This document shows positions 23,488-32,295 of a DNA stretch of 42,748 nucleotides, in pieces. The stretch is taken from contig CACXEJ010000060.1 in assembly GCA_902766595.1 (NCBI GenBank), forward strand, positions 1 to 42,748, in the 5' to 3' direction. Source of the DNA: Ruminococcus flavefaciens (GTDB taxonomy: Bacteria > Bacillota > Clostridia > Oscillospirales > Ruminococcaceae). The notes under the pieces are model-generated. The model searched no databases, was not told where the DNA came from, and saw only the letters and a program-made list of their open reading frames with translations. Position 1 is the first letter of the stretch. Each line of letters begins with the position of its first letter. The position numbers and the translations under genes are program-made.

Positions 23488-24846
23488 TTACTTTCTGTCG
23501 GCGAGCTTTATGTATTCCTGTTCCTTGGCTATCGTCTTGTATGCGGGACGGATTATTCTTCCGCCTGTGAGTATCTCCTCCATACGGTGAGCTGCCCAGC
23601 CCGACATACGCGCAACGGCGAAGAGCGGCGTGAAGAGCTCGTCGGGGATGCCGAGCATACGGTAAACGAGTCCGGAGTACATATCAACGTTTGCGCACAT
23701 AGTCTTTGTGCTGCCCTTGACCTCGAGGAATACCTCGGGGGTAAGGCGCTCGATAGTGTCGAGGAGGCGGAATTCAGCCTCGATCTCCTTGCCCTTGGCA
23801 AGCTCGAAGGCTTTCTTCTTGAGTATGAGCGCACGGGGATCGGAGATAGTGTAGACAGCGTGTCCCATACCGTAGATGAGCCCGGAGCCGTCGTTGGTCT
23901 CCTTGCGGAGGGTCTTGCGCATATAGTCAGCGACTTCGCCCTCGTTGTCCCAGTGCTTGATGTTAGCCTTAAAGTTATCGAGCATATTTATTACCTGAAG
24001 GTTCGCACCGCCGTGACGTGGTCCCTTCAGTGAGCATATAGCTGAGGAATAGGTCGAATAGGGATCCGTACCTGACGAAGTGAGTACGCGGCAGGTGAAG
24101 GAGGAGTTGTTTCCGCCGCCGTGCTCAGCCTGAAGCATAAGGAGACGGTCGAGCATCTGTGCCTCGTCCTTGGTGTACTGTCTGTCGGGGCGGAGGAGCG
24201 AGAGTATGCACTGAGCGGTATTTTCCTCATAGTTTATGGGGTGCATTATCATACTTGCGTTGTCAAATACCCTGCGCTTTACCTGATATGCGTTAGCCAT
24301 GATGACAGGCAGCTTGGCGATGAGGCTGATAGCCGTGCGCATCTCATTTTCGAGCTCCTTGTTTTCGCACTCGTCATCGTAGGAGTAGAGTGCGAGGACT
24401 GAACGCGCGAGCTTGTTCATAATATTCTTTGAAGGCGCTTTCAGTATCATATCCTCAACGAAGCCGTTGGGGAGGTCTCTCTTGAGAGACATATATGTAC
24501 AGAATGTCTTGAGTTCCTTTTCTGTGGGAAGGTGACCGAACAGGAGGAGGAAAGAGGTCTCCTCATAGCCGTAGCGGTCCTCGGCTTCAACGTTGCCGAC
24601 GAGGTCGTTGATATTGTAGCCTCTGTATATGAGCTGACCGGGGATAGGCTCAAGCTCTCCCTCGTTCATAATATATCCGTGCACGTTGCATATATTCGTG
24701 ATCCCTGCGACCACACCTGTACCGTCGCTGTTTCTGAGTCCTCTCTTCACATGATATTTTTCGTAAAGTTTTGGATCAATAGCGGTATTTTCAGCAAGTT
24801 TGCTGCATAAGTCTGTAATATTGGCACCTGAGATAAATGACGGCAT
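23488..24846 (-). CDS. gltA: Citrate synthase
   Basis: Condenses acetyl-CoA and oxaloacetate to citrate, the entry to 2-oxoglutarate and glutamate synthesis in an anaerobe. The 452-residue protein has the family catalytic set by motif: H278 (GPRHGGAN), H329 (GMGHAVY) and D388 (NVDMYSGLVY), plus H242 (EHGGGNNSSF). The N-terminal extension before IYRGYNINDL is about 70 residues, as in other clostridial citrate synthases. It has its own strong promoter and AAAGGAG ten bases before the ATG. A 2-methylcitrate synthase is less likely, since no prp genes are present. Confidence 0.93.
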   Translation of the reverse strand: MPSFISGANITDLCSKLAENTAIDPKLYEKYHVKRGLRNSDGTGVVAGITNICNVHGYIMNEGELEPIPGQLIYRGYNINDLVGNVEAEDRYGYEETSFLLLFGHLPTEKELKTFCTYMSLKRDLPNGFVEDMILKAPSKNIMNKLARSVLALYSYDDECENKELENEMRTAISLIAKLPVIMANAYQVKRRVFDNASMIMHPINYEENTAQCILSLLRPDRQYTKDEAQMLDRLLMLQAEHGGGNNSSFTCRVLTSSGTDPYSTYSSAICSLKGPRHGGANLQVINMLDNFKANIKHWDNEGEVADYMRKTLRKETNDGSGLIYGMGHAVYTISDPRALILKKKAFELAKGKEIEAEFRLLDTIERLTPEVFLEVKGSTKTMCANVDMYSGLVYRMLGIPDELFTPLFAVARMSGWAAHRMEEILTGGRIIRPAYKTIAKEQEYIKLADRK

Positions 24847-24880
24847 CTAAAACACGCTCCTTTGAAAATATACACTACTA

Positions 24881-24909
24881 ATTATACACCATTTCCGGCA
24901 CATTGTCAA
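24881..24909 (-). promoter_or_regulatory. Promoter of citrate synthase and the following genes
   Basis: Leftward -35 TTGACA (24904-24909), 17 bp, -10 TATAAT (24881-24886): both consensus. CCGGCAC (24895-24901) in the spacer is matched by GTGCCGG (24942-24948), an inverted repeat around the -35. Confidence 0.85.
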
Positions 24910-24979
24910 ATATTATTTAGCTTTGCACGGCGAAAAGCCGAGTGCCGGAGGAGAAAAAAGTTTGCAGGAGGATAAGCAT

Positions 24980-26044
24980 ATGAAGAATTACTTTGCAGCA
25001 GCTCTGTTTATGGCAGCTTCCATAGCGGCAGCACCGGCAGTTCCGGTCTATATTGCGGGCAGGGGAGGTCCTGCCGCAGCGGTCTCGCAGGAGGGGGCGG
25101 CAGCTACGGAAAAGGCTTCCGCATCGAAAGCCGCTTCTGAGCATACTGCGGAAGCTGCTGCCGTTCCGTCAGAATTTGCAGACGAGCCCTACAAGGTCCT
25201 TGATGCGGCAACAGGAGAGGTATTGAGTGTGCCGGTGCGCGATTACGTCATCGGAGCTGTCTGCGCCGAAATGCCGGCGGCTTTCCCGGAGGAAGCCCTC
25301 AGGGCGCAGGCTGTTGCCGCACATACATACGCCGAGCGTCAGCGGAAACGTGAGCGTTCTTCCCCGACAGAAGAGCTGAAAGGAGCGGATTTTTCAAACG
25401 ATACCTCGAAGTATCAAGGCTATTTCACGCGCGAACAGATACAGAAATTCTATGGGGACAAGTTTGATGAAAACTACGCCAAGGTGACCGCGGCAGTTGA
25501 CGAGGTGCTGCCGTATATCCTCACATATAAGGACGAGCCGGCAATAGCGGCTTTCCATTCGATGTCCTCCGGAAAGACCGAGAGTGCCGAAAATGCGTGG
25601 GGAACGGCTGTGGACTACCTCGTTCCGGTTGACAGCAGCGCGGACGTTTCCGCACCAAAATACCTCGACCAGAAGCATTTCAGCAGGGAGTCACTGAAAT
25701 ATGCCCTCGAAACTGCCTTTCCCGGTATCGTGCTCGGTGACGATATGAGCCAGTGGGTGCAGGTGCTTGGAACGTCCGACTCCGGAACTGTTCTAAAGGC
25801 TCAGGCAGGCGATAAAAAAGTCACCGGCAGCGAGCTCCGGTCGGCTCTTGCCCTGCGGTCCGCCTGCTTCGAGGTCAGCTATCCGGACGGCGAGGCGGTC
25901 TTTACTACGCGCGGCTACGGTCACGGAGTCGGTATGAGCCAGTACGGCGCCGAGTCTATGGCGAATGACGGCAGCAGCTGGCAGGATATACTGAAACACT
26001 ACTACCCCGGCTGCGAGATCGGAGTTCAGAAAAAATCCCCGTAA
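24980..26044 (+). CDS. spoIID: SpoIID/LytB-domain protein
   Basis: Predicted exported lytic transglycosylase of the SpoIID family, 354 residues. In spore formers SpoIID degrades glycan strands during engulfment. The N-terminus is a membrane helix or signal peptide (MKNYFAAALFMAAS), followed by an Ala/Glu-rich linker. The core reads VRDYVIGAVCAEMPAAFPEEALRAQAVAAHTYA, then FHSMSSGKTESAENAWG and the C-terminal TRGYGHGVGMSQYGAESMA, all family signatures. The start is the ATG at 24980 with AGGAGG eight bases before it. It is monocistronic and divergent from citrate synthase. Family proteins also occur in non-sporulating relatives, so sporulation is not proven. Confidence 0.92.
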   Translation: MKNYFAAALFMAASIAAAPAVPVYIAGRGGPAAAVSQEGAAATEKASASKAASEHTAEAAAVPSEFADEPYKVLDAATGEVLSVPVRDYVIGAVCAEMPAAFPEEALRAQAVAAHTYAERQRKRERSSPTEELKGADFSNDTSKYQGYFTREQIQKFYGDKFDENYAKVTAAVDEVLPYILTYKDEPAIAAFHSMSSGKTESAENAWGTAVDYLVPVDSSADVSAPKYLDQKHFSRESLKYALETAFPGIVLGDDMSQWVQVLGTSDSGTVLKAQAGDKKVTGSELRSALALRSACFEVSYPDGEAVFTTRGYGHGVGMSQYGAESMANDGSSWQDILKHYYPGCEIGVQKKSP

Positions 26045-26073
26045 GTTCTGCACGGTGTCCGTACAGAACTTAC
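26030..26073. terminator. Convergent terminator between spoIID and the U32-like gene
   Basis: GTAAGTTCTG (26041-26050) pairs with CAGAACTTAC (26064-26073), with an inner ACGG/CCGT. Leftward it is followed by GGGGATTTTTT. The stem overlaps the spoIID stop codon. Confidence 0.65.
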
Positions 26074-26082
26074 AGGGATATA

Positions 26083-27021
26083 TCAGCTGAATTTGAGTGC
26101 ACCGGTGTTTTCCATGGCTTTGAGGAGGAAGAAACGTGCTTCGTCGCGGCGCTCGGGCTTTGCCATATAGTACATATAGGTCTCGGCGACATTGAGCGGA
26201 CTTGCCGTTCTGCCCTCGATCTTGAACTGCTCAAAGCCCATAGGGACGTACTTCTCCCAGATGTCGTCGGGGGAGATATGAGTTTTGAGTCCGCGTATGT
26301 CGAAGATACCTCTCTGCGAGAATGGACAGCTGCGGAAGTTCTGCGGATCGTGCTTTTCGATGTCGAACGGGAGGTTCGGGTACTTCTTGATGTGAGCGCA
26401 GTAGGCTATCTGCTGCTCTCCGATAGACTTGTAGTGTTCGAGTCTGCGCGGACATTCCGGCTCACAGCAGGCGTTCACGAGGAACTCTATATCCTTCTTG
26501 CGGGGAAGTCTCTCGAGAATGTCGAACTTATTGTTTAGGTCATAGTCGATGACAACGATGCTGTAATCCTTTTCGAGCTCAGCGAGGAGAGCTTCCTCGG
26601 TGTTAAGGCGCTTGCAGGTCGAGCTGGTCAGCTTGAACTTCGGGAAATTGCGGCGGATATACTCCTCGAGCACCGGTGAAGCCACGATAGCTTCGTTGAG
26701 ACCGTTGTTGGAGAGATTGAGTATCATATTGCAGCGGTCATCGGAGAGGTGCTTTTTCTCGAGCATCATATTCGTGAAGGTATAGCGGAGGGGGATACCG
26801 CGGTCGTTGAAGGTCTTGATGACGGCTTTTATGAAGTTCTTGTCGGTAAAGCCGCCCTGAGTTCTGCCGCCGTTCCAGAGGCAGGGCGGGAACACGCCGT
26901 AGAATGAGGCTATCTCAACGCCCTCGCGGAAGAAGTCCGGGCGGTTCTCCAGCATATCGGCGAATAAGAGGTTCAGCTTGAAATTTCCCGAAAAATCGGG
27001 CAGATGAAAACGTACTTTCAT
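26083..27021 (-). CDS. U32-like protein with possible Fe-S cysteines
   Basis: A 312-residue protein distantly resembling the U32 peptidase/UbiU-UbiV group. The motif FKIEGRTASPLNVAETYMYYM (266 onward) matches the U32 signature KIEGR followed by a helix. Cysteines C186, C190, C208 and C232, in CEPECPRR, YCAHIKK and FRSCPFSQ, are spaced so that they could hold an iron-sulfur cluster, as in RNA- and ubiquinone-hydroxylating relatives. Function is unknown, and the family placement is by motif only. The start is the ATG at 27021 with CAGGAG six bases upstream. It is the last gene of the long leftward run, 19 bases after hydE, and ends at a convergent terminator. Confidence 0.65.
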   Translation of the reverse strand: MKVRFHLPDFSGNFKLNLLFADMLENRPDFFREGVEIASFYGVFPPCLWNGGRTQGGFTDKNFIKAVIKTFNDRGIPLRYTFTNMMLEKKHLSDDRCNMILNLSNNGLNEAIVASPVLEEYIRRNFPKFKLTSSTCKRLNTEEALLAELEKDYSIVVIDYDLNNKFDILERLPRKKDIEFLVNACCEPECPRRLEHYKSIGEQQIAYCAHIKKYPNLPFDIEKHDPQNFRSCPFSQRGIFDIRGLKTHISPDDIWEKYVPMGFEQFKIEGRTASPLNVAETYMYYMAKPERRDEARFFLLKAMENTGALKFS

Positions 27022-27040
27022 ATAAAACTCCTGTTTGTTA

Positions 27041-28087
27041 TTAATTCCGGATCGAAAAATGGTCTCCGCGCTCGCTGGCAATGGTATAGCCGGCAGACTC
27101 GATACGCCTTTGCAGGCAGCCCCTGCACTCGGCAGCTTCCTCGCCTGTGCAGATCTTGTTGTCGTAGAGGTCGTACTTCTTCCTAACCCTTACCGGAGAG
27201 AGGTTCGGCATAACGACGTTGCAGCCGGTCATAAGACCGAGCTCCCTGCCGTTCGGAGCGATAGTTCCGAGAGCTGTGGTCGCCGGGAGCAGAACCTCCG
27301 GGAACATAAGCCTGAGTATGCCGAGCAGTCTCAGCGTCAGTTGAAGAGTACCGCCCTTTTCGTCTGCGAACGGAGTGCTGTGGTGGGGAATGAAAGGTCC
27401 TATGCCTATCATATGGGGCTTCAGCTCCTGGAGAAATCTCAGGTCTGCGATGAGGTCATCGACGGTCTGGAACGGCGCTCCGACCATAAAGCCTGCACCT
27501 ACCTGATAGCCGAGCTCGCGCAGTGTGAATAGACACTCCTTGCGGTTTTTCAGACTGAGCTCTGAGGGGTGGAGCTTTGCGTAGAGCTCCTCGTCAGCAG
27601 CTTCGTGGCGCAGAAGATAGCGGTCAGCACCGGCTTCCTTCATACGCTTGTAGCTCTCGCGGGAACGTTCACCGAGCGACAGCGTAATGGCGCAGTCCGG
27701 AAAGCGGCTGCGTATCTCGGAGATGATGCTCACCATATAGTCGTCGGTGAAGAATGAGTCCTCACCGCCCTGCATAACGAACGTCCGGAAGCCGAGTCCG
27801 TAGCCGTTTTCGCAGCAGGCGAGTATATCCTCGCGGCTCAGACGGTAGCGGTCGGCGTCCTTGTTGCTGCGGCGGATACCGCAGTAAAGGCAGTCGTTTT
27901 TGCAGTAGGAAGAGATCTCGATGAGTCCGCGGAGAAACACCTTGTCGCCGTAGTATTTCCTGCGCACCTCGTCGGCGCGGCGGCGGAGAGTTTCAGCCTC
28001 TTCCGGTTCTTCGGAGATGATGAGGGCACGGAGCTCCTCATCACTGAGGTCTCCGCTGAGGTATAGCTTTTCTGCGAGTCCTGCCAT
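27041..28087 (-). CDS. hydE: [FeFe]-hydrogenase maturase HydE (radical SAM)
   Basis: Radical-SAM enzyme that helps build the dithiolate/CO/CN ligands of the H-cluster of [FeFe]-hydrogenase. The 348-residue protein has C62-x3-C66-x2-C69 (YCKNDCLYCGIRRSN), the diagnostic RYRLSREDIL that follows it, and MQGGED. The C-terminal C313-x7-C321-x2-C324 matches the position of the optional second cluster in Thermotoga HydE. A BioB or PylB relative is the alternative, but IRRSNKDADRYRLS favours HydE. It follows nadA by one base. hydF and hydG are not in the window. Confidence 0.88.
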   Translation of the reverse strand: MAGLAEKLYLSGDLSDEELRALIISEEPEEAETLRRRADEVRRKYYGDKVFLRGLIEISSYCKNDCLYCGIRRSNKDADRYRLSREDILACCENGYGLGFRTFVMQGGEDSFFTDDYMVSIISEIRSRFPDCAITLSLGERSRESYKRMKEAGADRYLLRHEAADEELYAKLHPSELSLKNRKECLFTLRELGYQVGAGFMVGAPFQTVDDLIADLRFLQELKPHMIGIGPFIPHHSTPFADEKGGTLQLTLRLLGILRLMFPEVLLPATTALGTIAPNGRELGLMTGCNVVMPNLSPVRVRKKYDLYDNKICTGEEAAECRGCLQRRIESAGYTIASERGDHFSIRN

Positions 28088-28088
28088 A

Positions 28089-29021
28089 TCAGCCGCCCAG
28101 CCTTATCATTTCATCTATGCACTTTCTTGCGTCAGCAATGAGCTTGTCGTCCATTTCTATCTCGAAAGCCTCGCCGCCCTGACCGCTTATAGCAAGAAGC
28201 GAATTGTATATGTCGGGGAGAGTGGTCAGCTTCATATTATGACAGACGATGTCCTTGGTAACGGGGTAGAACTTTTTCTCCGGGCAGTCGTACTGGAGGT
28301 GCTCGGCGATAGAGGTCTCCGTGCCGATGATGAACTCCTTTGCATCGGACTTCTTTGCATATGCCATAATGCCCGTGGTAGAGCCGACATAGTCCGCGAG
28401 CGCTACAACGTCCGGCGTACACTCGGGGTGTACGAGGAAGAGAGCGTCCGGGTGAGCAGCCTTTGCAGTCTTTACTTCTTTTACTGTCAGCCTTGCGTGA
28501 GTCGGACAGCCGCCGTTGAGGAGCTTGATGTCCTTTTCAGGGCAGTTTTTCTTCACATAGTCGCCGAGGTTGCAGTCGGGGATAAAGAGCAGCTTGTCGC
28601 TGTCGATCGCCCTGACTATCTTGAGTGCGCTCGATGAGGTCACGCATACGTCGCAGACCGTCTTGAGGGCAGCCGTTGTGTTGATATAGGCAATGACCTT
28701 TCTGTCCGGCTCGGCAGCCCTGAGTGCGCTTATCATCTCGGGATCCATCTGCTCTGCCATAGGACAGCCGGCGTTCCTGTTTGCGAGGTAGACGTGCTTC
28801 TGCGGCGAGAGTATCTTCGCTGTCTCAGCCATAAAGTGTACTCCGCAGAAGAGGATATTCTCGTTGTCAACGCCCTTTGCGTCAACGCTGAGCTTGTAGC
28901 TGTCGCCGGTGAAATCAGCGATCTCGGTTATCTCTCTTGCCTGATAGCAGTGTGCAAGGATAGCTGTGTCGGTCTCTTTTTTCAATTTCAGGATCCTGTC
29001 CTGTAATTCACGAACTGTCAT
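28089..29021 (-). CDS. nadA: Quinolinate synthase NadA
   Basis: [4Fe-4S] enzyme that condenses iminoaspartate and dihydroxyacetone phosphate to quinolinate for NAD synthesis. The 310-residue length is normal. Conserved motifs are AHCYQAREITEIADFTGDS, CGVHFMAETAKIL, NRNAGCPMA, YINTTAALK, HPEC and GTETSIAEHL. Cluster cysteines lie in GVHFM/AGCPM, HPEC and DIVCHNMK. nadB and nadC, usual partners, are absent here. AAAGGAG precedes the ATG by six bases. Placement between ridA and hydE suggests it rides on the same long transcript. Confidence 0.95.
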   Translation of the reverse strand: MTVRELQDRILKLKKETDTAILAHCYQAREITEIADFTGDSYKLSVDAKGVDNENILFCGVHFMAETAKILSPQKHVYLANRNAGCPMAEQMDPEMISALRAAEPDRKVIAYINTTAALKTVCDVCVTSSSALKIVRAIDSDKLLFIPDCNLGDYVKKNCPEKDIKLLNGGCPTHARLTVKEVKTAKAAHPDALFLVHPECTPDVVALADYVGSTTGIMAYAKKSDAKEFIIGTETSIAEHLQYDCPEKKFYPVTKDIVCHNMKLTTLPDIYNSLLAISGQGGEAFEIEMDDKLIADARKCIDEMIRLGG

Positions 29022-29045
29022 ATATTACTCCTTTGGATATTTGTC

Positions 29046-29423
29046 TCAGAGAACGCTCTCCGCGATGACCTCTACCTCCGCAAGTACGCCCTTGGGGAGA
29101 GTCTTTACGGCTACGCAGCTTCTTGCCGGGAGGCTTGTGAAGTATTTGCCGTAGATCTCGTTGAATGCAGCAAAGTCGTTCATATCAGCGAGGAAGCAGG
29201 TGGTCTTGACAGCCTTTTCAAATGAAGAGCCGGCTGTTCTGAGGATCTCGCCGAGGTTTTTCATTATCTGCTCGGTCTGTCCCTGAATGTCCTGAGCCTC
29301 GACTATGTTTGTCTGCGGATCAATTGCTATCTGTCCGCTCGTGTAGACCATACCGTTTGAGACGATAGCCTGTGAATAAGGTCCGACAGCTGCCGGAGCC
29401 TTGTCTGTGTGTATCTTTATCAT
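29046..29423 (-). CDS. ridA: RidA-family enamine/imine deaminase
   Basis: A 125-residue RidA/YjgF protein, trimeric in relatives, hydrolysing reactive enamines such as 2-aminoacrylate that leak from PLP enzymes (for example threonine dehydratase). The motifs are GPYSQAI, YTSGQIAID, the central VKTTCFLADMNDF, and the C-terminal LPARSCVAVKTLPKGVLAEVEVIA with the catalytic Arg. GGAGG lies eight bases before the ATG. Being downstream of the ilv/leu genes makes biochemical sense, since RidA protects enzymes of branched-chain synthesis in other bacteria. Confidence 0.94.
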   Translation of the reverse strand: MIKIHTDKAPAAVGPYSQAIVSNGMVYTSGQIAIDPQTNIVEAQDIQGQTEQIMKNLGEILRTAGSSFEKAVKTTCFLADMNDFAAFNEIYGKYFTSLPARSCVAVKTLPKGVLAEVEVIAESVL

Positions 29424-29448
29424 ATTGCTGACCTCCTGCCTGAGTTTA

Positions 29449-30654
29449 TCAGGTCTGATCCTGAATGTTGTTGATTATCTGATGTATGAACTGCTTTGCG
29501 GTTCTGGGCGAGCGGCCGTTTCCGGAGGATATAGCGAACTGCTCTGCCTTTTCAGCAAGCTCTTCTTCCTTCATCTTGACCTCGTTGAGCTCTGCGAGCT
29601 TGGTGACGATCATTATGTAGTCCTTCTTGTCGGGACGGTTGAAGTTTACTCTGAGACCGAAGCGTGAAGAGAGTGAAAGAGTCTCCTGAAGAGTGTCGTT
29701 GAGATGAACATCGTCTCCCTCGCGGTCGGAGAACTTCTCCTTGACGAGGTGACGGCGGTTGCTGGTTGCGTAGATGACCATATTGTGCGAACGTGCAGCT
29801 GCCGAGCCCTCAAGTATAGCCTTGAGCGAGCCGAAGCAGTCCTCACCCTCAACAAACGAGAGGTCGTCGATGAATATGATGAACTTGAGCGGATTGCGGC
29901 TTATCTCCTCAATGATAGCCGGTATCTCACGGAGCTGCTCCTTAGTTATCTCGATAAGGCGCAGGCCGTTCTCTGCATATTCGTTCGCAACTGCCTTGAC
30001 CGTTGATGATTTGCCCGTACCTGCGTCACCGTAGAGAAGGGCGTTGAGAGCCGGCTTGCCGTCGAGGAGAGCAAGGGTGTTGTCAACTATAGCCTTGCGC
30101 TGTGCATCGTAGCTGAAGAGCTCGGAGAGCTTCTGTGTATCGGGGTGCTTTACGGGAACTATGCCGTCGCGGTATACGAACATATTCGACTTTGTCCACT
30201 TGCCGTAGCCCACGTTTGCAACGGTCATAAGACGCTGCTTGTAGTTCTCGACGAAGTCAGCCTTTGAGGTCACCCACTGCGGTATATAGCCGTCGTAGTC
30301 GATGCCGTCCATAAAGTCCTTGGGGGTGAGCTGTGAGACTTCCTGGAGGAAGAGCAGCTCGTTCACAAGACACTCCTGCATCTCGTGGGGCGGTATGCAG
30401 CCGCTTGCAGCCTCCTTGATGAAAACGTTCTCGTCCTCCATGGTTATGCGGAGCATATACTGTGTAAGGTCGGCTGTATTGTGGCTGTAAAGCTCTGTTA
30501 CGAAGTCTGAGTAGTCAGCAAGATAGTTTGAGAGAAATCTCTTGTCAGAGCCGAGAAGTATCATCAGCTTATCGAATACGTCGTCCTGAGCAAGTCCTCT
30601 GAAAATTGCAACCAGATCGCGGCTGCGGCATAGTCTTAAAAGTTTGTTATCCAT
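29449..30654 (-). CDS. DUF815-family AAA+ ATPase
   Basis: A 401-residue cytoplasmic ATPase of the DUF815 type; no biochemical role is established. The first ~150 residues are helical. The AAA+ core has Walker A GDAGTGKSS (209-217), Walker B FIIFIDDLSF (about 254-263), sensor-like ATSNRRHL and an arginine-rich box after LSLSSRFGLRV. It starts two bases after the leuB stop, with AGAGG lying within the leuB coding end, so it is clearly in the operon. A link to branched-chain synthesis is unknown. Confidence 0.9.
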   Translation of the reverse strand: MDNKLLRLCRSRDLVAIFRGLAQDDVFDKLMILLGSDKRFLSNYLADYSDFVTELYSHNTADLTQYMLRITMEDENVFIKEAASGCIPPHEMQECLVNELLFLQEVSQLTPKDFMDGIDYDGYIPQWVTSKADFVENYKQRLMTVANVGYGKWTKSNMFVYRDGIVPVKHPDTQKLSELFSYDAQRKAIVDNTLALLDGKPALNALLYGDAGTGKSSTVKAVANEYAENGLRLIEITKEQLREIPAIIEEISRNPLKFIIFIDDLSFVEGEDCFGSLKAILEGSAAARSHNMVIYATSNRRHLVKEKFSDREGDDVHLNDTLQETLSLSSRFGLRVNFNRPDKKDYIMIVTKLAELNEVKMKEEELAEKAEQFAISSGNGRSPRTAKQFIHQIINNIQDQT

Positions 30655-30656
30655 CG

Positions 30657-31730
30657 TTATAATACCTCTGTTATTTTTTGTGTCATTTCGGTGCAGGTGA
30701 GGGGCTTTGCCTTGCTGCTCCCGATAATATCCGCGGTCCTCCAGCCTGCTTCGAGCACACTGTCCACCGCTTTTTCGATGCGCTCAGCCTCTTCTTCAAG
30801 ACCGAACGAATACCGGAGCATCATCGCTCCTGAAAGGATAGCTGCTATGGGGTTTGCCTTATTCTGACCGGCAATATCCGGTGCAGAGCCGTGGATTGGT
30901 TCATACATACCGCGCTTTCCCGATCCGAGGGAAGCGCTCGCGAGCATACCTATCGAGCCCGTTATCTGCGAGGCTTCGTCCGAGAGTATGTCGCCGAACA
31001 TATTCGACGTGACGATGACGTCGAACTGTTTAGGATCGCGGACGAGCTGCATCGCTGCGTTGTCCACGAACATATCGCTGTACTGCACCTCCGGGTACTC
31101 CTCAGCGATAGAGTGCATAGTTCTGCGCCAGAGCCTTGACGATTCGAGGACATTTGCTTTGTCGATGCTGCAAAGGCGTTTTCGCCGCTTCATCGCAGTT
31201 TCAAAGGCAACGCGCCCGATACGTTCTATCTCTGTGACGCTGTAAGCCTCGGTGTCGTAAGCCTCCTGACCGTATCTGCCCTCGCGGAAGCCCCTTTCGC
31301 CGAAGTATATGCCGCCTGTCAGCTCGCGTACTATCATCAGGTCAAAGCCGCTGCCGACTATCTCGTCCTTGAGCGGAGAAGCGCTCCTTAGCGCCGGGTA
31401 GAGCTTTGCCGGGCGGAGATTGGTGTAGAGCCCGAGAGCCTCTCTTATCCCGAGGAGAGCCTTTTCAGGGCGCCGGTCACCGGGGAGATCGTCCCATTCC
31501 GGACTGCCCACAGCTCCGAGCAGAACGCTGTCCGAAGCGAGACAGCCGTCGATTGTCTCCTGCGGGAGCGGTTTCCCGACGGCGTTTATAGCCGCGCCGC
31601 CTATCAGGTATTGCGTGAAATTGATATTATGTCCGAACTCAGCTGCCGTTTTTTCAAGTACCGCGGCGGCGCTGTCCACTATCTCCGGACCTATGCCGTC
31701 GCCGCGCAGTAAAGCGATATTGAGTTCCAT
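30657..31730 (-). CDS. leuB: 3-isopropylmalate dehydrogenase
   Basis: Oxidatively decarboxylates 3-isopropylmalate to 2-ketoisocaproate, the last dedicated leucine step before transamination. The 357-residue length is normal. Signatures are [12 protein letters not shown] at the start, [40 protein letters not shown], and [18 protein letters not shown]. The start is the ATG at 31730 with AGGAGG five bases upstream; an in-frame GTG two codons earlier lies within that site. It follows a broken lipoprotein gene by 43 bases. Confidence 0.96.
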   Translation of the reverse strand: MELNIALLRGDGIGPEIVDSAAAVLEKTAAEFGHNINFTQYLIGGAAINAVGKPLPQETIDGCLASDSVLLGAVGSPEWDDLPGDRRPEKALLGIREALGLYTNLRPAKLYPALRSASPLKDEIVGSGFDLMIVRELTGGIYFGERGFREGRYGQEAYDTEAYSVTEIERIGRVAFETAMKRRKRLCSIDKANVLESSRLWRRTMHSIAEEYPEVQYSDMFVDNAAMQLVRDPKQFDVIVTSNMFGDILSDEASQITGSIGMLASASLGSGKRGMYEPIHGSAPDIAGQNKANPIAAILSGAMMLRYSFGLEEEAERIEKAVDSVLEAGWRTADIIGSSKAKPLTCTEMTQKITEVL

Positions 31731-31773
31731 ATACACCTCCTGTTGCTTATAATTATTATTAGCATAAAACTGC

Positions 31774-32281
31774 TTAGTTTTCAGTAGTATTCTCAGTGCC
31801 GGCAGTGCTTCTCACAGTTTCTCCGGTTTTGTCAAAGCTCACATATTCACTTGTGCCGTCTCCGAAATAGCGGCGGTAGCTTAATATTTTGTCTGAGTTT
31901 TCCGTAAAGGTCTCTGCCGAATACCTCTATGCAGCAGAAATTATAGGGATAGATCATATCACTCAGATTGCTGCCCTCGGATGTCTCTTCAGTGCCGCTT
32001 ATTACCACATAAAAGTCTTCGTTGTTGTGCTTCAATGTGACCTTGGCGTCCTCACCGGAGTTGTAGTTCATCGGACACTTGTAAGTGTCCTCGGTTATCA
32101 TAGAGCACTTGATGACCTTGGCTGTAAAGCCGTATTTTTCGCTTGCATAAGCCTGAGCGTTTTTCTGAGCCTGCCTTTTGAATTTTTCCTCCGGGCTGAG
32201 CTTGCTCGAAGAGCCAAAAGAGCAGGAGGTAAGTGATGCGAGTGCTGCTGCGGTGAGTATTGCAGAAATAATTCTTTTCAT
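31774..32281 (-). pseudogene. Small lipoprotein gene with an apparent frameshift
   Basis: The open frame from 32281 encodes a signal peptide with lipobox (MKRIISAILTAAALASLTSC), then a soluble part containing CSMITEDTYKCPMNYNSGEDAKV, and stops at 31847 after a basic, odd tail (KLPPLFRRRHK). Shifting one base near 31910-31920 gives a continuous, polar 50-residue tail (YSAETFTENSDKILSYRRYF, then [20 protein letters not shown]) that ends at 31774 in ENTTEN. That second tail looks genuine, so a one-base indel, real or from sequencing, is likely. No homopolymer marks the spot. Without the shift it is a 144-residue protein. Function is unknown, and its place between leuD and leuB is unexpected. No strong ribosome site is visible. 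Confidence 0.6.
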
Positions 32282-32295
32282 AGTGTGTTCATTTT

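Noticed and set aside
24980..26044. spoIID as proof of sporulation
   Set aside because: SpoIID-family proteins also occur in non-sporulating relatives, and no other sporulation gene is in the window.
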